DNA from: Tritrichomonas foetus
Lineage: Eukaryota; Parabasalia; Tritrichomonadida; Tritrichomonadidae
Length of the DNA: 34,093 bases
Direction of reading: 5' to 3'
Assembly: GCA_001839685.1 (NCBI GenBank)
Contig: MLAK01000755.1
Location: 33,168 to 67,260, forward strand
Shown here: in pieces, positions 26,796 through 34,093 of the stretch
Layout: each line of letters opens with the position of its first letter
Numbering within the stretch: the stretch's first letter is position 1
Program-made: the position numbers and the translations under genes
The notes under the pieces: model-generated
What the model was told of the DNA's origin: nothing
The model's database searches: none
What the model saw: only the letters and a program-made list of their open reading frames with translations

Positions 26796-27316
26796 TTTAT
26801 TATCTTTATAGATTTAATCTGAAAAATCTGGTATGACACGTTCAAACTATTGAAAATTATAAATTGCTTGAATTTTTTTCTATAACTTTCGTTACTTTTT
26901 GATAGAATAATTTTAATCGGCATTCAGAATAATTTCTGAAATATGAATCAAACAGAATTAATAATCCACATAAGTATCGCAAAATTTATAAATTAAAATC
27001 GTCATTTAATGAAATTATATGAATTGAATACCACTCCATATAATATTTTTAGAAATAAAAATCTTAAAATTTTGTTTTATGGTTGTCATTTATGAATAAT
27101 CACAATCAAGTCTTTTTTTTTCTTTGGCATACATTTCGCTTATTCACTTAAACAGTATTTTAATCCATAATATAACCGAATCCAATTTACCATATAGTTA
27201 AGTTAAAAATAATAGCAAAAGTTCGTATATGATAAATATTTAATAATACAAATAAATATGGAAACATATAACTAAATATAAACATATAATAATAGTAAAG
27301 AAAGATGTAAGGCTGG
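26796..27316. other. Intergenic region between the BEACH gene and TOR
   Basis: 5' flank of the BEACH gene and 3' flank of TOR. AT-rich, with a T run near 27112-27122. No RNA gene or open frame of interest. The short frame crossing 27187-27378 runs over the TOR 3' end in another register. Confidence 0.55.
26832..26836 (-). promoter_or_regulatory. Initiator-like TCATA upstream of the BEACH gene
   Basis: The minus strand reads TCATA, 38-39 bases before the ATG at 26795. The match to TCA(+1)Y(T/A) is exact, but such a short word can occur by chance. Confidence 0.35.
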
Positions 27317-30300
27317 TTACCAAAATGGACACCATCCTTGAAACATTTGACATAAATTTTTCGGATTTGTCGCTTCATGAATTAACAAATCAACTTGTTT
27401 GCTTACTGAAAGCATTTTTCCTTTGTCAAAGTCATCTCCAGTTAGTTTATCACGAATTCTACCTATGATTTTAATTGCTGAAAGGTCATTTGCATCTTTA
27501 GTCGTCCATTGAAGTAAAGGATCATAAATAAAAGCCTCTAAAAGTGCCATGATTTGTTCACCATTTTCTCTCATTATTTGCATCACATTTTCGCAGCAAA
27601 GTCGAAAAGTTCCTTCAATTTTAGAAACTTCTAAAGCATTCACCATTAAAGGTGATAATCTAAATGGAACCTTTTCTGGATATCTACTTCTATGCATAGC
27701 AACTTCAAAACAATCACCAAAATCAATATGAACAAGTTTCATTGTTCGATTAGTTACCATAATGTTTGAAAGATGACGATCACCTAAACCTAAAATGTAA
27801 CCAGCCATTGAAGTGGTTGCAAGAGAAGTTGTATAAATTGTTCGTCGTTCAAGCCAGTCTGCTGAATCAGTTGAATATTTAAGAGTAACTTTTCGAATAT
27901 CATCACCAGGGGTTGCCTTAATACCAAGTAAAAATGCTCTTTCACGTTGTTCAAGAGTAGCAGAATCATAATTTGGACAATATTTAGCAATTTTTGTCAT
28001 TTCTGCATTAGCATTTCGGCCTATACTCATTCTATAATGCCTAATTACTTCAAAGAGTGTTTGTGTATCAGTAACCCAACCAATTAAGCCAACTTTCTTG
28101 GAAAGTGGAACAACACGATATGCAGTTAAACATAAATTTGAAGCAAGTGGAACATCTGAAGCTTTAATAACATCACTAATATAAGTAAACAGCTGCATGA
28201 CACGTTCATCAAGACGTGTATCTTCATTCGGTTTCAAAAGGAAACTATATAAGTTACCATCAGTACCTCTTAAAGAAATTCTTCTTGGACGCTGCTTCGA
28301 ATTAATGATGATCACATCTTCACAGACGGATTCGATTCGAATAAGAGGTTTATCGAAATTATATGTTCCAGGAATCGTCAATTCTGTATTTCTTATTGAT
28401 TCAGCAAGTGAAACAGAAGCATCAGAAAGATCGAAATCATTCATCTGAGTGAGCATTGGCTTTATTATTCGGAAAATGTTAACATAAATACTCCAAGCTT
28501 GGTGGAATGATAGCATATTACTTGTATCTTTATAATCTTTAATTAATTCTTCAGCTTGAAGAAGCATAGAGCCGAATTGTGAAACAAATGAAACTTCAAA
28601 TAGAGTTTCAGGTGGTCGAGAAACAAGCTCATGTAATGGTAATAATAGATCAATTGTAGCTTGTGGATTTTTATGAAGAACAAATTGTTTGGATGTTTCA
28701 TCAATTGCGGCAACCCATGTTTCCCACCAACTACTTGCAATTCTTCTCATTTCAGAAGCAAGAAGAATGGCTTCATTTACAAGTGTCGGTGTTTTTGTGC
28801 GCATTCTATCAATTATACTTGTGGCAATTGGTCCTTTAGTAACTGATTCACTCAGATAAGGGACCATTAAACTATATAAAACAGTTTGTGGATGAGAATC
28901 AGCAAGCATTAAAAGTAATCTTTCAAGAATCTTATTTAGTTCCGCACTACTTAATTTAGCAATAATTTGTGGAAGAAGGGAAATCCAATAATTTATTGGA
29001 ATTTTGGTAAGATAACTTTCGAAAAGTGAATAAAGTGGTGTAGATCCATGTTGAAATATGATTGAAATTACTCGAAGTGTAAACAGCATTGGGTTTGGTG
29101 GTGATAAAGTTAGTCCTGTCAGAGTTGCTTCAAGGGCTGTTTTCAGAATTTCTGGATCAGGTGATGATTCATACAATGAAATATTAATTTTACTCCATTT
29201 CATCCAAACTAAAGGTGAATTGGGCAAATATTGGATTGTTTTTTGGAAAATAACCGATGCCTTTTCCAGTGATCCTTCAGAAATGTAACAATCACCAAGA
29301 ACACATAAATATTTTGGTAAAAGTGGAGATGATTCAGGAAGTTCAGCAACAAGTGAAGCCAGATCCCTTTTATGCATCAAGCATTCTGCAAATTTAACTT
29401 CATAATCATTTTTATCAACTTTATCAAAGGCAATTTCGGCAAGTTGTGTCATTCCATTAAGATTTGCTTCTAATTCGAGAAATTCGTAAAAGTATGAATC
29501 AATTCTCTTTTTATCTAAGTAAAGTGAACGAATACAAATCATTTCGAATAATTCTTTCGGTGTGGATCGAAGATGCTCAAAACGATCACGCCATTCAGTA
29601 CAGATCTTTTCAAATGCAGCAGAAGCTACATTCCTTTCAGTAGGTACGGCTGAAAATCGTTTTGGTTCATTTCGTTTCATTTCAATGATTTCTCGAAGTT
29701 CTGATAAAATGGATGCTTGACAGAAATCGCTAAAGCACTTTTCGTATTCATCTGCAATCAATGGAAATAGCTTTGAGCCATAAATTGTGTTTAATTTATC
29801 AATTAATGTTTCAGCTTCATCGAGATCATTTCTAATTATTTTCAAAATAATAATGTAAAACAAATTATCATTATTAGAACTATCTAAACATGAAGCAATT
29901 TCTATAAATTTATCTATCTTAAAAAGATGAAATGCAGCAGAGGCTGCAAATTTAGATTTTTCATCACCGACAAATTGTTCAAGATCTTTAAAGCGTGATA
30001 ATTGTTCAAGGCATTTCATTTTACCACGTCTGAATTCTTCGTTTGTTGGATCATCTTCAAGTCGTTCATCATAAATAACAAGTGCATCATCCCAAAGTCC
30101 AAGTCTTTCAGACAAGTTTTCTTGGAATTCATCAACATTAGCACATCTTAAAACTCCGCTTGCTGCGAGTTGAAGTCCTAAATTGAGATTAAGGAAAATT
30201 AAATCTTCTGCAGAGTGTTGCTGATCTTCAATAAATGCATATTCTGTATATCTGATTGCTTGAGGAAGCAATCCAGAAACAGAAGCTTTTTCACCTAAAA

Positions 30301-33300
30301 TAGACCACGGAATTGGAATAGGCATACTATTTATTTCTAAATATTCAACAACTGTCATAAAATGTCGAACAATAGATACTGGAACTTGTGGTTGAATGAG
30401 AACCGATACAAGAACTTGCATTAATTGAGTATCAGTTCTTTTTAATGCACAACAAAATGCATATGTGATAGGAAACAGAGAATTTCGAACAGCTATATTT
30501 TTTTCTGCAAGAGCAGCGCATGAAGTTATTGCTTTTGAGGGTGAGGTACTTAAGAAAACAGTAACAAGATCATCAAACCAATAACTCCATTCAAACGAAT
30601 CCCAATCATCTGAAGGTAATTTGAATTGGGGAAGTTCAGGAGTTCTCTTTATTTTATTTTTATTACTCGTTGATGGAGTTAATGTGGATTCACTTTTCTT
30701 TGGTTCTCTTCCAATTTCGGTAAATTTAGTCAATAAATTTGTCGGAATTGGTTGTCCCTGTGATAAACAATTAATAAGGAGCTTCAGATCTGTTAATATT
30801 TTGAGATCAAAAATAGAAGCAATTTCTTGAAGATAAACAAGGAAATTTTCTCCCATTTGAATACCAATTACAATAATTACATTACCAGCTGATTGAATCA
30901 GTCTTTCATTTCTTTGACAAATAAAATTTAAAGTACGAATTACCTCAGAGCAGTATCTATGGCAATTAGAATAAATCATTATTTCTCGTAAAGTTAAAAG
31001 TGCCTCAATTACAACAATATCATTATCACTTTGAATTTCAATCCATGATAATAATGCGGGAATTATCAAATAATCAACAGTTTTCATTAAATGACCAAAA
31101 GAAATAAATTTCTGGAAAATTTCATTGACAACTTTTGGTGATTGTGTCTTGATATCAGATAAGAAAAGTGTTACAACTCTATAAATATGATGGGCGAAAA
31201 TTTCAGGAACTCGAACAGATATCCATTCAATTGTACGAAGTAGTAGGCTTGTATCAAGCTTTCCCCAATTATTACAGACAATATCTATAATATGTGGTAA
31301 TAAAGGAGCAAGTTTATCACCAAAAACAGTCAACAGTGAAATAATATTCTGCATAATGATTGCAACTGTACCTGAACCGCTGTTCAAAATAATAGTATGG
31401 ATTTTATCAAGGAGAATTTCTTCAACGCCTTCACCAACATCTTTATAACTAAGTAAAATTGCTAAAAGTGCTTCAATTGCTGATGAATGAAGAGTTGAAA
31501 GTGATTCTTCATTCATTATATTTAATAAAATTGACAACGATACAAAAACTGCTGTATTCGTCATAAATGTCTCTGGTTTACTGTCAGACGATTTCTGGTT
31601 GATTAAAGTTAAAGCACCAAGAAGAGATTGTGTGGCTGATTTCACTTTACTTCCTGAAATAATGGCTTTCATGGTTGTTGTATTAATCGCACCAATTTTT
31701 TCAATTAGATTTAATAATAAATGACTTTCAATTTGATTTTTAGATAATTCAAACAATCTCGAAATGATAGAAGGATGATCATTGATAATTAATGAACGAA
31801 AATTAGTGAACTTTAATGAAGAAGCGAGGAGTTCCAATGTTGCATTAATTCTTTTTGCAGTTGCATGAAGTGATAAATTAGCATCAATATGATTCGCAAG
31901 TTGACATAAATCTGTCGACGATGAAGCAAATTGAAGTAAATTTGCAATTAATCTTAATGATGAAGATTTCAAATTTTGAACTTGAAGAAGGCGCCTTAAA
32001 AGAAATTGTGCGAAAGGTCGAACAAGCGAGGATTTCTGTTGTGTTGTAATTAATAAACAATAAATATGAGGACCATTTAATGCTTCAGTATGATCAACAA
32101 TTTGTACTAACTCACTGATATAATCAGAAATTAAAGAAGTTGCTGAATTAATGGTGCATAATTTTTGAAGTGCAGAATAACGAATGGTATAAATTCGATC
32201 ATGAAGTAAAGCATAAAGTGGCTCAACTAATTCATCAGATGGTTCAATACTATCAATGACTGTTAATCTTAATGGTTCTGATACTTCAGTTGATATATAT
32301 GAAATTAATTGCATTTTAATTTCAGGAAAGTTCTTTTGTTGAGAAAGTAAAAACATAACGGCGCTTTTTCGTACTTCAAAGTCTGAATCATTCAAAAAAC
32401 TACGATATTGAAATAAAAGATGAATTGATAATTCTGATCGATTGAAATTGAATTGTGTCATTGAATCAAAAGCACTTATTACAGCTAATTTTGATGTTTG
32501 TAGAATTAAAGATGATGAAAGAATAGGTAAAATTCGATTTCTTATTTGAGTTGCTTTTTGAGGCCATAGTTGGCAGTATCTGACAAAAGAGCTCATTGAA
32601 GATGCACTATTTGGTCGTTCTAAAATAGAATCGACAATAGCATGAAAATTATCGTCTCGTGGTGACAAAAGCGATAATAATGCAAACGACGTATCTGCAT
32701 TTTCAACATGAGATGCTTGAATTTTCTTAATAAGATGAATTCTTTGTGGGTAGTCCTGTATTTGTTGGCCAAGTAAGAATCCAAAATGACCAAGTGATTT
32801 AAATATTATTGTATCGCATTTATTGAAATCTATTTTATCGAAAATCGCAAAATAGAATTCAAATTCAGGTGGATGAAAAATTTCTGGTGAACAAAAAAGT
32901 GCGATTGGCAACAAACAAATTAAATGTGATTGATTTTTCTGAGAAACATCTGGAAGGGGTGGGCTTTCGAAATTAAAAGCATATGATATTGTTTTATTAT
33001 GTGAAAGAACCCATAAAATCGCCTTCACAAAATTTGCTGATGGTGGATTTGACTCATTCACCAAATTTTTCACAATTGTATTACATAAAGTTTCAATATG
33101 TAACGAATATGGTGAGTTTAACAATTTTAGAGCTGAACTTAACGCTTTAGCAGCTTTTTTTGTCACGTAATGTGATTGGTGTTGAAGAGAGCGAATAAGA
33201 AGGCTATTAATATTTTCAAAAGATGATGTCATAGCTGATGGGAATTCCCGTAAAAACAAATCAAGCATATCCATAGCGGCAATTATTGTATCTTCATCAG

Positions 33301-33790
33301 GCGAGCAATACCATGCCCATATTTTGTCTCTCAGCGGTTGTAATGTCAAATTTAATGTTGTTCCTAACGAATTTGATAGCCACTTCAGAATTCTTTCCAG
33401 ATACGAAATAGCGTTTGGATCTTTTGATGGAGGAAGTTGAGGTAATTCGCGAGTAATTCTCATGGCTTTTGAAAGTTTGCTACCGATATTTGCATCAATG
33501 AATAAAGTAAGGAATAATAAATAAAGTGTCGGGTTATTATTCATTGATGAAAGCGACGTTGCAGCAAAAATTTCTGTAATAAAATGTTGCTCGTTATTCA
33601 TGGATGTTTGAAGGCGGTATTGCGAATCTACAAAATTCAAGAAAGATTTAATCGAAAAGCGGTACTGAATTGAATTAGGATGAGAAGACGCAAGTTTGAC
33701 ATGATAGACATGATATGCGAATGTGTCTGGTGGGGGTTGTGGAGGAAGCTGAACCTTTGATGCGTCCTTCTCGCTTCCTCTTCTAAACAT
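27317..33790 (-). CDS. TOR: Target of rapamycin (TOR) PI3K-related kinase
   Basis: This is a 2157-residue protein, shorter than typical TOR (~2450). HEAT repeats fill ~1-1130 and FAT ~1150-1640 (including L-W-D-D-A-L-V-I-Y-D-E-R-L). An FRB-like bundle spans ~1685-1795 (W-W-E-T-W ... Q-A-W-S-I-Y). The kinase lies at ~1820-2100: the lysine of F-L-L-K-P (~1853), catalytic loop G-L-G-D-R-H-L-S-N-I-M (~2000), H-I-D-F-G-D-C-F-E (~2022). The FATC end is N-L-C-Q-M-F-Q-G-W-C-P-F-W, terminating on the conserved tryptophan. G-W-C-P-F-W and the FRB identify TOR rather than ATM, ATR or DNA-PK. TOR couples nutrient state to translation and growth through TORC1/TORC2. The insert between kinase and FATC that carries regulatory phosphosites in mammalian mTOR is absent here. 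A proline-rich N-terminus (~15-21) precedes the HEAT repeats. ATG 33790 is the first in frame. Confidence 0.96.
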   Translation of the reverse strand: MFRRGSEKDASKVQLPPQPPPDTFAYHVYHVKLASSHPNSIQYRFSIKSFLNFVDSQYRLQTSMNNEQHFITEIFAATSLSSMNNNPTLYLLFLTLFIDANIGSKLSKAMRITRELPQLPPSKDPNAISYLERILKWLSNSLGTTLNLTLQPLRDKIWAWYCSPDEDTIIAAMDMLDLFLREFPSAMTSSFENINSLLIRSLQHQSHYVTKKAAKALSSALKLLNSPYSLHIETLCNTIVKNLVNESNPPSANFVKAILWVLSHNKTISYAFNFESPPLPDVSQKNQSHLICLLPIALFCSPEIFHPPEFEFYFAIFDKIDFNKCDTIIFKSLGHFGFLLGQQIQDYPQRIHLIKKIQASHVENADTSFALLSLLSPRDDNFHAIVDSILERPNSASSMSSFVRYCQLWPQKATQIRNRILPILSSSLILQTSKLAVISAFDSMTQFNFNRSELSIHLLFQYRSFLNDSDFEVRKSAVMFLLSQQKNFPEIKMQLISYISTEVSEPLRLTVIDSIEPSDELVEPLYALLHDRIYTIRYSALQKLCTINSATSLISDYISELVQIVDHTEALNGPHIYCLLITTQQKSSLVRPFAQFLLRRLLQVQNLKSSSLRLIANLLQFASSSTDLCQLANHIDANLSLHATAKRINATLELLASSLKFTNFRSLIINDHPSIISRLFELSKNQIESHLLLNLIEKIGAINTTTMKAIISGSKVKSATQSLLGALTLINQKSSDSKPETFMTNTAVFVSLSILLNIMNEESLSTLHSSAIEALLAILLSYKDVGEGVEEILLDKIHTIILNSGSGTVAIIMQNIISLLTVFGDKLAPLLPHIIDIVCNNWGKLDTSLLLRTIEWISVRVPEIFAHHIYRVVTLFLSDIKTQSPKVVNEIFQKFISFGHLMKTVDYLIIPALLSWIEIQSDNDIVVIEALLTLREIMIYSNCHRYCSEVIRTLNFICQRNERLIQSAGNVIIVIGIQMGENFLVYLQEIASIFDLKILTDLKLLINCLSQGQPIPTNLLTKFTEIGREPKKSESTLTPSTSNKNKIKRTPELPQFKLPSDDWDSFEWSYWFDDLVTVFLSTSPSKAITSCAALAEKNIAVRNSLFPITYAFCCALKRTDTQLMQVLVSVLIQPQVPVSIVRHFMTVVEYLEINSMPIPIPWSILGEKASVSGLLPQAIRYTEYAFIEDQQHSAEDLIFLNLNLGLQLAASGVLRCANVDEFQENLSERLGLWDDALVIYDERLEDDPTNEEFRRGKMKCLEQLSRFKDLEQFVGDEKSKFAASAAFHLFKIDKFIEIASCLDSSNNDNLFYIIILKIIRNDLDEAETLIDKLNTIYGSKLFPLIADEYEKCFSDFCQASILSELREIIEMKRNEPKRFSAVPTERNVASAAFEKICTEWRDRFEHLRSTPKELFEMICIRSLYLDKKRIDSYFYEFLELEANLNGMTQLAEIAFDKVDKNDYEVKFAECLMHKRDLASLVAELPESSPLLPKYLCVLGDCYISEGSLEKASVIFQKTIQYLPNSPLVWMKWSKINISLYESSPDPEILKTALEATLTGLTLSPPNPMLFTLRVISIIFQHGSTPLYSLFESYLTKIPINYWISLLPQIIAKLSSAELNKILERLLLMLADSHPQTVLYSLMVPYLSESVTKGPIATSIIDRMRTKTPTLVNEAILLASEMRRIASSWWETWVAAIDETSKQFVLHKNPQATIDLLLPLHELVSRPPETLFEVSFVSQFGSMLLQAEELIKDYKDTSNMLSFHQAWSIYVNIFRIIKPMLTQMNDFDLSDASVSLAESIRNTELTIPGTYNFDKPLIRIESVCEDVIIINSKQRPRRISLRGTDGNLYSFLLKPNEDTRLDERVMQLFTYISDVIKASDVPLASNLCLTAYRVVPLSKKVGLIGWVTDTQTLFEVIRHYRMSIGRNANAEMTKIAKYCPNYDSATLEQRERAFLLGIKATPGDDIRKVTLKYSTDSADWLERRTIYTTSLATTSMAGYILGLGDRHLSNIMVTNRTMKLVHIDFGDCFEVAMHRSRYPEKVPFRLSPLMVNALEVSKIEGTFRLCCENVMQIMRENGEQIMALLEAFIYDPLLQWTTKDANDLSAIKIIGRIRDKLTGDDFDKGKMLSVSKQVDLLIHEATNPKNLCQMFQGWCPFW

Positions 33791-34093
33791 TGAATTCTTA
33801 ATTCTATCGTTATTCTCAAAATTGATTTTAGTTTCAATAAGATACCTGCTTTCCTGACTTCAAAATTGATCTGATTCTTATTCGTCGTTAGGTGAAGTTT
33901 TATTGATAAATGATCCAAAATACCTTGATTTGAGAAAGTAACACAAATAATATTTTCTGGATTTCGAAGAAAAATCCAATTTTTACGGAATTAGACTAAT
34001 GATTTATACAAATTACATACAATTATTGTAATATTTATTAATTTAAGGATGTAGTCCCATGCCGTTAACTATTAAAAAAATTGAATATGTGAT
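33791..34093. other. 5' flank of TOR to the window edge
   Basis: No TCAY(T/A) word lies within about 60 bases of the TOR ATG on the coding strand. An AACGATA word (minus strand), resembling a Myb-type site, lies ~14-20 bases upstream. No gene is seen before the window ends. Confidence 0.4.

Overview
The window looks like nuclear DNA of a parabasalid protist (a trichomonad; a Tritrichomonas- or Trichomonas-like genome fits best, but I cannot fix the species). The base composition is AT-rich, the standard code is used, and intergenic gaps are 300-1000 bp. Genes are almost intronless, and several starts lie just downstream of a TCAY(T/A) initiator-like motif. The one intron I can demonstrate has a GTATGT donor and a 12-base acceptor/branch block of trichomonad layout. 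The proteins are eukaryotic: TOR kinase, a BEACH-family scaffold, Nap1/HEM of the WAVE complex, a BAR-PH-ArfGAP-ankyrin protein, Erv46/ERGIC3, and a CCDC42/CFAP73-type axonemal coiled coil.

Layout: 1-60 short tandem repeats; 192-1202 (-) axonemal coiled coil; 1705-2619 (+) basic coiled-coil protein; 3114-4238 (-) Erv46/ERGIC3-like cargo receptor; 5042-5563 (-) small protein with a possible ubiquitin-like fold; 5932-7587 (-) divergent protein kinase; 8097-11012 (+) a 971-residue protein with an exceptionally strict four-residue periodic region; 11405-13632 (-) two-exon BAR-PH-ArfGAP-ANK protein; 14614-15327 (+) Ctu2/Ncs2-like tRNA-thiolation protein; 15712-19068 (-) Nap1/HEM; 19587-26795 (-) LvsA/LRBA-like BEACH protein with a gutted BEACH domain; 27317-33790 (-) TOR.

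There is no operon logic, as expected in a eukaryote. Several genes nevertheless share broad themes: membrane traffic and cortex (Erv46, ArfGAP, BEACH protein, Nap1), growth signalling (TOR, kinase) and translation (Ctu2-like).

The strongest candidate for something undescribed is the tetrad-repeat protein at 8097-11012. It has 86 consecutive four-residue units with a hydrophobic residue at position 4 in 84 of them, and every proline in the tetrad blocks sits at position 2. This pattern is incompatible with a normal heptad coiled coil. Other points worth checking are the degenerate BEACH domain, the TOR FRB substitutions at rapamycin-contact positions, the kinase without a glycine loop, the intron minisatellite with a divergent 3' motif, and a duplicated initiator-bearing promoter segment.
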